Below are positions 33,517 to 42,792 of a DNA stretch of 64,000 nt, one piece after another. The stretch lies in contig JBNKGC010000002.1 in the NCBI GenBank assembly GCA_050289625.1, positions 1 through 64,000 of the forward strand, read 5' to 3'. A model generated the notes under the pieces. The model did not search any database and was not told the DNA's origin. It saw only the letters and a program-made list of their open reading frames with translations. Each line of letters opens with the position of its first letter. Position 1 is the first letter of the stretch. Position numbers and translations under genes: made by a program. Source of the DNA: NIC37A-2 sp050289625. GTDB lineage: Bacteria; Myxococcota_A; Polyangia; Polyangiales; Polyangiaceae.

Positions 33517-34578
33517 TTAGTTCCCGAGATTGGGAACCAGCACCCGATCGATGACGTGGATGACCCCGTTCTCCGCGTAAATGTCCGCGGTAGAAACGGT
33601 AGCTTCCCCACCCAAGCCTTCGGCGATGGTGACCGACATTCCGCCACTGACAGTCAGATCCTGCCCCAGCAGGCTTTCGACGGCGGTGTCCGCAGGGAGA
33701 GCCAGAGCGTCCGCTCCGGTGATGGGCTCTTCCGCCGACACCACGTGATACAGAATCACGTTGGTCAGCACCTGATTTTCCGGGAATGGATCTACCGCCA
33801 TCGTCGCGGCGATCACCGCATCGTTGTCCGGTGCGAACAATGTGTAGGCCCCCTCCGGTGAAGCCTCATCGAGCGTCGGTCCGATCTTCGGCATCCCGTC
33901 ACCTTCGTCCGCCGTGGCCACCGCGCCGGCGAGCTCCGAAAACTCTTCCGAAGAGATCACGATGTCCGTGATGCTCGGCAGGAGCACGGCGTCGATCACG
34001 TGGATGATACCGTTCGAAGCCATGATGTCGGCCTCCACCACGGTAGCCCGGTCATCAATCGTCAGCTCGTCGGCCACGACTTCGATGTTCGCGAATCCGC
34101 CAAGGGTTTCCACCTGGCCGGAACCCATGGAAACCTCGAGAGCCGCCGCGGAGTCCAGTTCGTCGGGCACCACGTGGTACTTGAGAATCGGGGTGAGTTG
34201 CTCGACCGTCAGATCGTCGACGCTGTCGACTCCCAAGTCCACGAACAACGCCTCGAACGCTTCGTTAGTCGGCGCGAACACCGTGAGACCATCGTCCGTC
34301 AAAGCGTCCGTGAGGCCAGCCTTTTGAGCTGCCTCGACCAGAATGGTGAAGTTCTCGTCCCCCACAGCAATGTCGACGATCGAGTCCAACGTGAGGGAAC
34401 CACCCTCACCTCCGGTAGAGGCGCCTCCGGTCGTCGAACCACCCGAACCGCCCGTTCCGGAACCTCCAGTCCCGATGACGAACTCCTCCTCGGGTTCATC
34501 GGCGCCGCAGGCGACCCCCATGAATCCGAGTGCGAACAAGCCACCCAACGCGATCTTCCAACTGAGGTAAGCCTTCAT
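33517..34578 (-). CDS. Lipoprotein with two fasciclin (FAS1) domains
   Basis: A 353-residue surface lipoprotein. The signal ends GVAC (residue 24), followed by a Gly/Ser/Thr linker. Two FAS1 domains follow, at about residues 60-205 and 206-353. Each shows the family core: LTDALTDDGLTVFAPTNEAF, ILKYHVVPDE and NGIIHVIDAVLLP in the first; GAYTLFAPDNDAVIA, VILYHVVSAEE and NGVIHVIDRVLVP in the second. FAS1 domains mediate adhesion or ligand binding at cell surfaces. The gene ends in a strong bidirectional hairpin. Its ATG has GGAGGGATCG just upstream. Confidence 0.93.
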   Translation of the reverse strand: MKAYLSWKIALGGLFALGFMGVACGADEPEEEFVIGTGGSGTGGSGGSTTGGASTGGEGGSLTLDSIVDIAVGDENFTILVEAAQKAGLTDALTDDGLTVFAPTNEAFEALFVDLGVDSVDDLTVEQLTPILKYHVVPDELDSAAALEVSMGSGQVETLGGFANIEVVADELTIDDRATVVEADIMASNGIIHVIDAVLLPSITDIVISSEEFSELAGAVATADEGDGMPKIGPTLDEASPEGAYTLFAPDNDAVIAATMAVDPFPENQVLTNVILYHVVSAEEPITGADALALPADTAVESLLGQDLTVSGGMSVTIAEGLGGEATVSTADIYAENGVIHVIDRVLVPNLGN

Positions 34579-34917
34579 GTTCGATCCCTCCTGAGCATCG
34601 ATTGAAAGGGAAACATGCGGCGACGATGGATGTCGTCTCGCCTCGCGACGAGCAAACCCCAGCCGTCGTGCCCGAGAATGTCGAGCTGCCGAGTTGCTTT
34701 CCCCGGCGCGACGGAACGACCACTGGCCCCCCCCTCCTGACCCCGCAGGATCGATCTTCGACGACCGCCACCGCCCTGACGTCTCACCGACTGCCGCGAG
34801 CGAAGACTTCGAGCGCCACCTCGACCCACAGGAGGCCGAAAAAGCGGGCGACTCCAGAACGGAAGGTCGGTCAGGGGGGCGGAGTCTCGACGAACGACCC
34901 GCTCCAAACGGGCGAGC
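34579..34917 (-). other. Intergenic region, no gene seen
   Basis: Roughly 340 bases between the fasciclin gene start and the helicase gene end, both minus strand. It should hold the fasciclin promoter and the helicase terminator. No repeat or strong hairpin stands out. Confidence 0.4.
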
Positions 34918-36183
34918 TCAGGCGCTGCGAGGACGGCGAGAACCGCCACCCGGACGCGATGAGGAACCCGGACGACGGCGGGAATTCTTGCGGGAGGCCG
35001 CTCCCTTTCGGCCCGTCGTCCCCCCGATCAGATCCGTCACGGGCGGTGGGGCCACCTCAGGCGGATACGAATGCTGGTCCACGCGAAGGATGTTCTGCTG
35101 GATCAGGCGCTCGATGTCCGCAAGGTACGGATACTCCTCCGGCTCGCAGAACGAGAGCGCCACGCCCGACGCTCCGGCGCGCGCGGTGCGACCGATTCGA
35201 TGGACGTACGTCTCCGGAACGTTCGGAATGTCGAAGTTGATGACGTGCGTCACTCCTTCGACGTCAATGCCACGGGCCGCGATGTCCGTCGCCACCAACA
35301 CGGGCACCTTGCCATCCCGAAATCCGTCGAGCGCCCGCACCCGCGCGCCCTGGGACTTGTTTCCGTGGATCGCCGCAGCGCTGATCCCCCCCTTGGTCAG
35401 GTGTCGTACGACTCGGTCGGCGCCGTGCTTGGTTCGACTGAAGACCAGCGTGCGGCCGACTCCTTCGGCCGTCAGCACGTCCACCAACAGACGACGCTTA
35501 TCCGCTTTGTTGGTGAAGTAGAGGCGTTGCTCCACCTTCTGTGCCGTCGAGGACACGGGCGTCACCGCTACCGAGACCGGATTGTCCAGCATCGAATCGG
35601 CGAGCTCGCGGATGGCAGGGGGCATCGTCGCGGAAAAGAAGAGCGTCTGCCGCTTCTTCGGGAGAGCGGCAGTCACCTTGCGCACGTCCGCGATGAAGCC
35701 CATGTCGAGCATGCGGTCGGCTTCGTCGAGAACGAAGACCTGGATGTTCGACAGATCGACGTGCCTGCGTGACATCAGATCGAGGAGTCGACCGGGGGTG
35801 GCGACCAAGATGTCGACCCCGCGCTCGAGCTCGCGAATCTGCGGCTTCTCGTTCACGCCTCCGAAGATCACCGTGTGCCACAGGTCGAGCCCTGCGCCGT
35901 ACGCCTTCAGGCTCTCCCCGATCTGCGCGGCGAGCTCACGCGTGGGCGTTAGCACGAGCCCTCGCAGCGTAGGCGCCTCGCTCGCCACGGCATCCACCCG
36001 CTGAAGCACGGGAAGAGAGAACGCAGCCGTCTTGCCCGTTCCGGTCTGTGCGCACCCCAGCACGTCTCGCCCAGCGAGCGCGGGTGGGATGGCATCGACC
36101 TGGATCGGGGTCGGCTTCGAATAACCGGCGGCCTGGACCGCCTTCAAGATGGGGGCGGTGAGGCCCAGTTCGGTGAAAAGCAC
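34918..36183 (-). CDS. DEAD-box RNA helicase, RhlE-like
   Basis: A 421-residue ATP-dependent RNA helicase. Motifs appear in order: Q motif (GYSKPTPIQVDAIP), Walker A (AQTGTGKTAAF), PTRELA, GG, TPGR, DEAD (FVLDEADRMLDMGF), SAT, then in domain 2 LVFSRTKHGAD, ATDIAARGIDVEGVTHVINF and HRIGRTARAG. The C-terminal 40 residues are Arg/Gly/Ser-rich and basic, which suits RNA binding in RhlE-type enzymes. It acts in ribosome assembly and RNA turnover. The ATG at 36183 begins MLFTELGLTAPILKAV, typical for the family. Confidence 0.94.
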   Translation of the reverse strand: MLFTELGLTAPILKAVQAAGYSKPTPIQVDAIPPALAGRDVLGCAQTGTGKTAAFSLPVLQRVDAVASEAPTLRGLVLTPTRELAAQIGESLKAYGAGLDLWHTVIFGGVNEKPQIRELERGVDILVATPGRLLDLMSRRHVDLSNIQVFVLDEADRMLDMGFIADVRKVTAALPKKRQTLFFSATMPPAIRELADSMLDNPVSVAVTPVSSTAQKVEQRLYFTNKADKRRLLVDVLTAEGVGRTLVFSRTKHGADRVVRHLTKGGISAAAIHGNKSQGARVRALDGFRDGKVPVLVATDIAARGIDVEGVTHVINFDIPNVPETYVHRIGRTARAGASGVALSFCEPEEYPYLADIERLIQQNILRVDQHSYPPEVAPPPVTDLIGGTTGRKGAASRKNSRRRPGSSSRPGGGSRRPRSA

Positions 36184-36344
36184 GCCGGCTCGGTGCCACG
36201 AAACGAGCCTCGAGTAAACCGCCGTCCCATCAGCTCGAATCGGTCATCGACCGCAAGCCCGCGTCGCTCGCGGCTCGACGAGGCTCGAAGAGGCTCGAAG
36301 CGCCGGCACCCGCAGGGCCCTTCGATGACGAAGAGCCCTTCGTT

Positions 36345-37964
36345 TCATGAAAGTCCGGGGGCTTCGTAGCCCACTTGCTCGACGTACTCCTGGTAGCTGC
36401 CGTCGTAGGAACGCACCCCTTCCGGACTGATCTCCAGCACGCGGTTCGAGAGCTTCTTCAAAAACTGTCGGTCGTGGGAGACGAAAAGCAACGTTCCCTC
36501 GAACTTCTCGAGAGCGCTCGTGAGCATCTCTTTCGTTTCGATGTCGAGGTGGTTCGTGGGTTCGTCCAAGACCAGGAAGTTCGGCGGGTCGTACAGCATG
36601 AGCGCAAGCACGACGCGGGCCTTCTCGCCCCCGGAAAGCACTGAACAGGGCTTGTCGGCTTCGTCTCCCGAAAAGCCGAAGGCTCCGGCCAAGGTCTTCA
36701 GGGAGCCCAGGGTCGAAAGAGGAAAGGCCCCTTGTAGCGTCTCGATGACGGTGCGGTTCGGATCGAGCACCTCCATGGCGTGCTGCGCGAAGTAGCCCAT
36801 CTTCACGCTGGCACCGAGCGTGACCGCCCCCGAGTCGGGGTTTGCAGACCCAGCGACCAGCTTGAGCAGAGTGCTCTTGCCGGCACCGTTGACGCCCATC
36901 ACACACCAGCGTTCCCCTCGCCGGATCAAGAAGTCGAAACAATCGTAAATGGCGAGGTCACCGTAGCCCTTGCTGACCCGGTCGAGTTTCACGACGTCGT
37001 CACCCGAACGAGTCGGGGTGCGAAAGTCGAAGGTGCGGGCCTTGCGGCGCTTGGGGGGCTCGAGTTTCTCGATCTTTTCCAGCTTCTTCTCGCGAGACTG
37101 CACCTGGGCGGCGTGGCTCGCCCTCGCCTTGAAGCGGTCGATGAACGCCTGCTCCTTGGCGAGCATCGCCTGCTGGCGTTCGAATTGAGCCTCTTGCTGC
37201 TTTTCCAGGAGAGCTCGCTGCTGTTCGTAGAAAACGTAATCCCCCGTGAAGGACCGGAGCTCGCCAGCGTCGATTTCGACGATCTTGGTGACGATTCGAT
37301 TGATGAACTCCCGGTCATGGGAGGTCACGACGAGGGCGCCCTCGAAGTCCTTCAAGAACTGCTCGAGCCAAATGATCGACTCGATGTCCAGATGGTTCGT
37401 CGGTTCATCAAGGAGGAGGGCATCCGGCTTCATCAACAGGATACGCGCCAGGGCGACACGCATCTTCCAACCACCCGACAGGCGCCCGACGTCCTGGTTC
37501 ATGACTTCCTGCCGAAAGCCGAGACCCGCGAGAATTTCCCGGGCGCGAGCATCGAGCGCGTATCCATCGAGCTCGTCGAAGCGCGCTTGGACGTCCCCGT
37601 AGCGCTCGACGAGGCGCTCGAGCTCGTCAGCTCGTTCCGGGTCGGCCATGGCCACCTCGAGGGCTTGGAGCTCGGCAGCAACCTGGGCCACTTCGCCCGC
37701 ACCAGCAATGGTCTCCTCGACCACTGTCCGCCCGTGCATCTCGCCCGTGTCCTGATCGAAGTAACCCACGACCACGTCTCGGTCGACGCTGACCTGACCG
37801 CCATCGGGCTCCTCGCGTCCGGCGATCATGCGGAAGATGGTCGACTTTCCCGATCCGTTCGGACCGACCAGGCCTACTCGATCACCGCGAAAGGCGGCCA
37901 TCGATGCGTTCAAGAGGAGAACTTGGCGGCCGTGCCGCTTCGAAACCGAGCTCAGCTGAATCAC
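36345..37964 (-). CDS. ABC-F family ATPase (Uup/YbiT-like)
   Basis: A cytoplasmic protein of about 539 residues with two ABC ATPase domains and no membrane part. It acts on ribosomes or translation factors in this family. First domain: Walker A GPNGSGKST, signature LSGGWKMRVALARILL, Walker B LLLDEPTNHLD. The charged interdomain linker (QFERQQAMLAKEQAFIDRFK) precedes the second domain: GVNGAGKST, LSGGEKARVVLALML, VLDEPTNHLD. The frame extends to tandem ATGs at 38021, but family members start near VIQLSSVSKRHG, so I chose GTG at 37964. A second ABC-F protein (EttA) lies at 51873. Confidence 0.92.
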   Translation of the reverse strand: MIQLSSVSKRHGRQVLLLNASMAAFRGDRVGLVGPNGSGKSTIFRMIAGREEPDGGQVSVDRDVVVGYFDQDTGEMHGRTVVEETIAGAGEVAQVAAELQALEVAMADPERADELERLVERYGDVQARFDELDGYALDARAREILAGLGFRQEVMNQDVGRLSGGWKMRVALARILLMKPDALLLDEPTNHLDIESIIWLEQFLKDFEGALVVTSHDREFINRIVTKIVEIDAGELRSFTGDYVFYEQQRALLEKQQEAQFERQQAMLAKEQAFIDRFKARASHAAQVQSREKKLEKIEKLEPPKRRKARTFDFRTPTRSGDDVVKLDRVSKGYGDLAIYDCFDFLIRRGERWCVMGVNGAGKSTLLKLVAGSANPDSGAVTLGASVKMGYFAQHAMEVLDPNRTVIETLQGAFPLSTLGSLKTLAGAFGFSGDEADKPCSVLSGGEKARVVLALMLYDPPNFLVLDEPTNHLDIETKEMLTSALEKFEGTLLFVSHDRQFLKKLSNRVLEISPEGVRSYDGSYQEYVEQVGYEAPGLS

Positions 37965-38224
37965 TTCGGCGCGGAGGCTGCCATCGCGCGACCAAACCGC
38001 AAGCCCTACAGCGATCATCATTGGTCGCGAGCAGCGTTTGTTGAACCCTGCTCGGTGGTCGTGGTTCCGTAGAAGTACTCAACTGCTGACCAACTTTGGG
38101 TGCGGGCGGCCACTCGGGTTTCGCCCGTCTCTTGGCATGACGCCCGGATCGATGGTTAAGGAATGGGGCGCTCGACGAGCCGCTTTCGGGGGACGGAATC
38201 CAGTCGCTGCTCACCCCTTGAAAG

Positions 38225-38614
38225 ATGACCGCCTCCACCCATCCGACTTCACGCGAGGTCTTGATCGTCGAATCGAACGCGCGATGCCTCGAGGCGATGA
38301 CCGAGCAACTCGAACACGGGGGCCTCTCGGTCGTCGCGCGCACCTCCCCCATCGGGGCCACGCAACTGGCCGTGGAGATGGGGCTCCGGGTGCTCGTCAC
38401 CGGTTTGAAGAGAGCAGCTCTCCAGGGCAGCACGCTCCCTGATTTCGTGCACCATCATCCCCTTCTCCGACACGTCCGAGTCCTGGTCGTCGCCAAATGG
38501 TCCGATGAGCGACTCCTGGACCTCGCCGAGCCATGCAGCGCTGACGGTTTGATCACCGAAGAGCGCATCGCCTCCGATTTGGTTCCCGCGGTCCTGCGTC
38601 TCCTCGAGATGTGA
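38225..38614 (+). CDS. Degenerate receiver-domain protein
   Basis: A 129-residue protein with the length and strand-helix rhythm of a response-regulator receiver: VLIVESNARCLEAMTEQLEH, then LRVLVTGLKRAAL where the phospho-acceptor aspartate normally sits, and VRVLVVAKWSDERLLDLAEP. The acidic pair after the first strand is Glu-Ser instead of Asp-Asp, and the phosphorylation aspartate is missing. It is thus probably a phosphorylation-independent pseudo-receiver. It has no output domain. The gene stands between the ABC-F and EF-G genes with no obvious partner kinase. Confidence 0.65.
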   Translation: MTASTHPTSREVLIVESNARCLEAMTEQLEHGGLSVVARTSPIGATQLAVEMGLRVLVTGLKRAALQGSTLPDFVHHHPLLRHVRVLVVAKWSDERLLDLAEPCSADGLITEERIASDLVPAVLRLLEM

Positions 38615-39053
38615 GCCCAGCGTTGGGAGTCAGCGCGCTCATGCTCATGGGGCTCCCTTGCTCTGGCCCTCCGGGGAGCTAGAACGCAGGGTGTGACGCC
38701 TCGGGGACGGATTCGCGCGTGGAGCGCATTCTCGAGGCTTTCCGCGGGGGGCCGCTGGCGCCGAGCGATCGGGTGACCCCCCCCCGACTCCCCACCCGAA
38801 TAACGAAGCGGAGGCTGACCGCTCGGGTCACAGCGGGTTCGGTCGGCACAGGGCAAAAAGGCCTCCAAAGGGCTTGCCCAAGGCCACGGAGCGGCTAAGA
38901 AGTGCCCCCGCCTGCCGGATTCATCCAATTGTGCGGAAATTGCGCGGGTTTGGAGCGCGCTTCGCCGCCCCGGCGGCGCGGTTGGACTCTAGACGCGACA
39001 ATGACTAGAAGGGCGTGCCCATCGCCCCCGGTGGGCCCAGCACGGAACACGTC
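38615..39053 (+). other. Intergenic region upstream of EF-G
   Basis: About 440 bases without a recognisable gene. It is GC-rich with a small CCGCC...GGCGG hairpin near 38970. The EF-G promoter is expected near 38930-39000, where AT-richer bases occur. No repeat was recognised. Confidence 0.4.
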
Positions 39054-41144
39054 ATGACGGACCTCTCGAAGTATCGAAACATCGGCATTTTCGCCCACGT
39101 CGACGCGGGCAAGACCACGACGACGGAGCGCATCCTCAAGCTCACCGGCAAGATCCACAAGATCGGTGAGGTCCACGACGGCGCTGCCACGACCGACTTC
39201 ATGGAGCAGGAGCAGGAGCGCGGCATCACGATTCAGTCCGCAGCGACCACCTGCTTCTGGAATGGTCACCAGTTCAACATCATCGACACCCCCGGCCACG
39301 TCGACTTCACGATCGAGGTGTACCGTTCCCTCAAGGTGCTCGACGGTGGCGTCGGTGTGTTCTGTGGGAGCGGCGGCGTCGAGCCGCAGTCGGAGACGAA
39401 CTGGCGCTACGCCAACGAGTCGAAGGTCGCGCGCATCATCTACGTGAACAAGCTCGATCGCCTTGGTGCCGACTTCTACCGGGTGGTGAAGCAGATCAAG
39501 GACGTGCTCGCGGCCAAGCCTCTGGTCATGGTCCTGCCGATCGGTATCGAGAGTGAGTTCTCGGGCATCGTCGACCTGCTCGAGCGCAAGGCCTACGTGT
39601 GGGACGACTCGGGCCTGCCGGAGAACTTCCAGGTCAAGGAAGTCCCCGAGGACATGAAGGACGACGTCGAAAAATGGCGCGCCGAGCTCATCGAAACCGC
39701 CGTCGAACAGGACGATGCGGCGATGGAGAAGTACCTCGAGGGCGAAGAGCCTGACATCGACACGATCAAGAAGTGCATCCGCAAGGGGACGATCAACCTG
39801 TCGTTCTTCCCCACCTTCTGCGGCTCCTCTTTCAAGAACAAGGGCGTGCAGCAGGTCCTCGATGGAGTCGTCGACTACCTGCCCAATCCCACCGAGGTGA
39901 ATCCGCAGCCGGAAGTCGATCTCGAGGGCAACGAGACGGGCAAGTTCGCCATCGTCGATCCCAAGGGCCCCGTGCGGGCGCTGGCCTTCAAGATCATGGA
40001 CGATCGCTTCGGCAGCCTGACCTTCACCCGCATCTACTCGGGCACGATCAACAAGGGTGACACCCTGCTCAACACCTTCACCGGCAAGACCGAGCGCATC
40101 GGGCGCATGGTCGAGATGCACGCCAACGACCGCAACATGGTCGATCGGGCTCAGGCGGGCGACATCATCGCCATCGTCGGTCTGAAGAACGTGCAGACGG
40201 GACACACCCTGGCCGACCCGAAGGACCCCGCGACCCTCGAGCCCATGGTCTTCCCCGATCCGGTCATCTCGGTTGCCATCAAGCCCAAGGACAAGGGCCA
40301 CGCGGAAAAGATGAGCATCGCCCTCGGCAAGATGGTCGCCGAAGACCCGTCCTTCCACGTGGAGGTCGACGACGAGTCCAACGAGACGATCCTCAAGGGC
40401 ATGGGCGAGCTCCACCTCGACATCAAGGTGGACATCCTGCGCCGCACGCATGGCGTCGAGGTTTCGGTCGGTGAGCCTCAGGTCGCGTACCGCGAGACGA
40501 TCACGCGGGCAGTGAACGACGCCTACACCCACAAGAAGCAGACGGGTGGTTCGGGACAGTTCGCGAAGATCGACTACACCATCGAACCGCTCGAGAGCGG
40601 CGAGGGCTTCATCTTCGAGTCGAAGGTGGTCGGCGGCAACGTCCCCAAGGAGTTCATCCCGTCCGTCGAAAAGGGCTTCAAGGTGATGCTCGGTAAGGGC
40701 CCGCTCTGCGGCTTCCCGGTCGTCGACGTGAAGTTCACCCTGAACGACGGTGGCTTCCACGCGGTCGACTCGTCGCAGATTGCGTTCGAGACCGCAGCCA
40801 AGGCCGGCTTCCGCCAGAGCATGCCGAAGGCTGGTCCGGAGCTGCTCGAGCCGATCATGAAGGTCGACGTTTACGTCCCCGAGGACAATGTCGGCGACGT
40901 CATCGGCGACCTGAATCGCCGCCGTGGCATGATCAAGAGCCAAGAGCCGACCCCGACGAACATCCACATCAAGGCCGACGTCCCCCTGAGCGAGATGTTC
41001 GGATACATCGGTGACCTGCGCTCCAACACCGCTGGACGTGGCCAGTTCTCGATGGAGTTCAGCCACTACGCGACCTGCCCCCGGCAGATCGTGGAAGCAG
41101 TGAAGGAGAAGGTGCGCGAGCGCGAAGAAGCGCTGAAGAAGTAA
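39054..41144 (+). CDS. fusA: Elongation factor G
   Basis: A 696-residue translocation GTPase. The G-domain motifs are AHVDAGKTTTTERIL (P loop), RGITI, DTPGHVDFT and NKLDRLGADF. Domains II-V follow, including IV with the tRNA-mimicking tip (GGSGQFAKIDYTIEP) and V (RRGMIKSQEPTP). The length matches bacterial EF-G. It is a stand-alone gene and not in a str operon with rpsL/rpsG/tuf, so the genome may have another EF-G copy; that cannot be decided here. The internal ATG at 39054 matches the family start (MTDLSKYRNIGIFAHV). A strong terminator follows. Confidence 0.95.
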   Translation: MTDLSKYRNIGIFAHVDAGKTTTTERILKLTGKIHKIGEVHDGAATTDFMEQEQERGITIQSAATTCFWNGHQFNIIDTPGHVDFTIEVYRSLKVLDGGVGVFCGSGGVEPQSETNWRYANESKVARIIYVNKLDRLGADFYRVVKQIKDVLAAKPLVMVLPIGIESEFSGIVDLLERKAYVWDDSGLPENFQVKEVPEDMKDDVEKWRAELIETAVEQDDAAMEKYLEGEEPDIDTIKKCIRKGTINLSFFPTFCGSSFKNKGVQQVLDGVVDYLPNPTEVNPQPEVDLEGNETGKFAIVDPKGPVRALAFKIMDDRFGSLTFTRIYSGTINKGDTLLNTFTGKTERIGRMVEMHANDRNMVDRAQAGDIIAIVGLKNVQTGHTLADPKDPATLEPMVFPDPVISVAIKPKDKGHAEKMSIALGKMVAEDPSFHVEVDDESNETILKGMGELHLDIKVDILRRTHGVEVSVGEPQVAYRETITRAVNDAYTHKKQTGGSGQFAKIDYTIEPLESGEGFIFESKVVGGNVPKEFIPSVEKGFKVMLGKGPLCGFPVVDVKFTLNDGGFHAVDSSQIAFETAAKAGFRQSMPKAGPELLEPIMKVDVYVPEDNVGDVIGDLNRRRGMIKSQEPTPTNIHIKADVPLSEMFGYIGDLRSNTAGRGQFSMEFSHYATCPRQIVEAVKEKVREREEALKK

Positions 41145-41169
41145 TTCGCGCGTCTTTCCAAAAAAGGCG

Positions 41170-41201
41170 ACCGACCTGCAGCCGTTCGGCTGCAGGTCGG
41201 T
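41170..41201 (+). terminator. Intrinsic terminator of EF-G gene
   Basis: A 14-bp perfect stem (ACCGACCTGCAGCC, 41170-41183; GGCTGCAGGTCGGT, 41188-41201) with a GTTC loop is followed by TTGCTTTTG. It lies 26 bases after the EF-G stop codon and is the clearest rho-independent terminator in the window. Confidence 0.9.
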
Positions 41202-41490
41202 TTGCTTTTGTGCTCGCGAACGCACCCGTAACCCCCGTGCGAAGGACTCGATGCCCCCCGAGCGACGACGTCGTCATTCCCCTCTCGCTGAAAGCGCGTG
41301 ACCTCTAGAGGGAACAGTCCGTCTCCAGCGGATGATCAGTTGCGATGATCGCCCGCCGCGGAAGAACAGTCCGACTGAAACAGGGCAACCCATCGTGCGT
41401 CGACGCAAGTCGCCCGTATACTCGAAGAAGTAGTGCATGGGGACGGACCACCGCCGCGGCCCGCACGACGCAACCCGAGCGGAGGACACG

Positions 41491-41880
41491 ATGGGGGAAA
41501 CGTACAGTCTGTACTGGGGGGATGTGGAGCTCGCCCACGTCGTCCACGAGAGTGACGAGCACCCGACGCGCTATGGACGTTGGGAACGCTTGGCGAAGGA
41601 CGACTTTCCGCATCTTCGCGATCGGCTGGATGCCTACCTGGAGGAAGCGGTCCGTTCGAACGCCCGCTTGATGCAGGACGACGCCTCCCCCGAAGAGGAG
41701 CATGAAGTCGCCGATCGAGAACGACCGTTTGCAGACATCATCATCTCCGATCAATGGAGACTCGTTCGCGCCGATGGCCGAGTTTTGTGGATCCTGTGTC
41801 CCAGCTTTCTGCCGGGGGGCCGAATCGGGTGGCGTGACGACTTCACGATCCGAGGCTGGGGCCCGAGAAAACTGGGGTAA
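41491..41880 (+). CDS. Hypothetical protein
   Basis: A 129-residue soluble acidic protein (MGETYSLYWGDVELAHVVHE, RYGRWERLAKDDFPHLRDRL, ending WRDDFTIRGWGPRKLG). No family was recognised. The ATG at 41491 follows GGAGGA with good spacing, which supports it as a real gene. It is rich in Trp, Arg and Asp. The BI-1 gene follows 88 bases later on the same strand. A palindromic or regulatory element between them was not seen. Confidence 0.7.
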   Translation: MGETYSLYWGDVELAHVVHESDEHPTRYGRWERLAKDDFPHLRDRLDAYLEEAVRSNARLMQDDASPEEEHEVADRERPFADIIISDQWRLVRADGRVLWILCPSFLPGGRIGWRDDFTIRGWGPRKLG

Positions 41881-41968
41881 CCCCGAATCTGGGGACTTTC
41901 CCGGAACAACCGGGGTACCCTCGCTGTTGCACGACTCAGGGGGGTGGCCCCCCACGAGGCGACTGACC

Positions 41969-42664
41969 ATGCAGAGCTACCAACACGCGATTCCACAAGC
42001 CGTCGGCAACCGAGCCGTCGAAAGTCGGGCCCGCTTCATCATGCGGACCTACAATCACCTCTTTCTCTCGATCCTGGCCTTCGCCGGACTCGAGTACCTG
42101 CTGTTCACGAGCGGGGTGGCCTATCAAATCCTCCAGGTGGTCGGCGGAAGCCCGCTGATCCTGTTTGGAGGGTTCGTGATCGTGTCGTGGTTCGCCACGA
42201 GCGCGGCGCACCGGGCCGAGTCGAAGGCCGCGCAGTACGCAGCGCTCGGGGCTTTCATCGCGGCGGAGGCCATCATTTTCGTTCCTCTGCTCGCCATCGC
42301 CCAGGCCGTGGCGCCCGGCGCCATCCAGAGCGCCGGCCTCGTCACCATCGTGGGCTTTGCCGGCCTCACCGCTGTCGCTTGGTCGACCAAGAAAGACTTC
42401 TCCTTCCTCGGGAGCATCCTGCGCTGGGGCGGCATCATGGCCCTGGTGGCGATCGGCGCGGCGCTGATCTTCGGCTTCCACCTCGGCACCTGGTTCAGCG
42501 TGGCGATGGTCGCGTTCGCCGGCGGCGCCATCCTCTACAGCACGTCGGACGTGCTCCGGCACTACCCGGAGGATCGCTACGTGGCTGGAGCTCTCCAGCT
42601 CTTCGCCTCGGTCGCGATGATGTTCTACTACGTGCTCCGCATCTTCATCAGTTCGCGCGACTGA
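41969..42664 (+). CDS. BI-1/YccA-family membrane protein
   Basis: A 231-residue protein with seven predicted transmembrane helices of the Bax-inhibitor-1/TMBIM family. Helices start at RTYNHLFLSILAFAGLEYLL and end at LFASVAMMFYYVLRIF. In the related Bacillus protein BsYetJ, two aspartates near the last helices control calcium leak. Here SDVLRHYPEDRYVAGALQLF contains the corresponding Asp cluster. The tail ISSRD is short. The ATG at 41969 (MQSYQHAIPQAVGNR) was chosen since upstream sequence is not hydrophobic. It ends in a GC-rich terminator. Confidence 0.9.
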   Translation: MQSYQHAIPQAVGNRAVESRARFIMRTYNHLFLSILAFAGLEYLLFTSGVAYQILQVVGGSPLILFGGFVIVSWFATSAAHRAESKAAQYAALGAFIAAEAIIFVPLLAIAQAVAPGAIQSAGLVTIVGFAGLTAVAWSTKKDFSFLGSILRWGGIMALVAIGAALIFGFHLGTWFSVAMVAFAGGAILYSTSDVLRHYPEDRYVAGALQLFASVAMMFYYVLRIFISSRD

Positions 42665-42726
42665 GAGTCAGCAGATGGCTCCCCCGAGACGCCTTGATCG
42701 TCTCGCGCGACCAACCGGACGCAAAC

Positions 42727-42756
42727 GACGCCCCGCTCGAACCCGAGCGGGGCGTC
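42727..42756 (+). terminator. Terminator hairpin after BI-1 gene
   Basis: GACGCCCCGCTCG (42727-42739) pairs perfectly with CGAGCGGGGCGTC (42744-42756) over an AACC loop; TCTCATTTC follows. It lies between the convergent BI-1 and TPR genes and may serve both. Confidence 0.8.
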
Positions 42757-42792
42757 TCTCATTTCGAGACGCACGACGCTTCCCTCCAGGCG

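Noticed and set aside
38895..41225. A 776-codon minus-strand reading frame opposite EF-G
   Set aside because: It is the antisense shadow of the EF-G gene, as expected in GC-rich DNA; it shows no family of its own.
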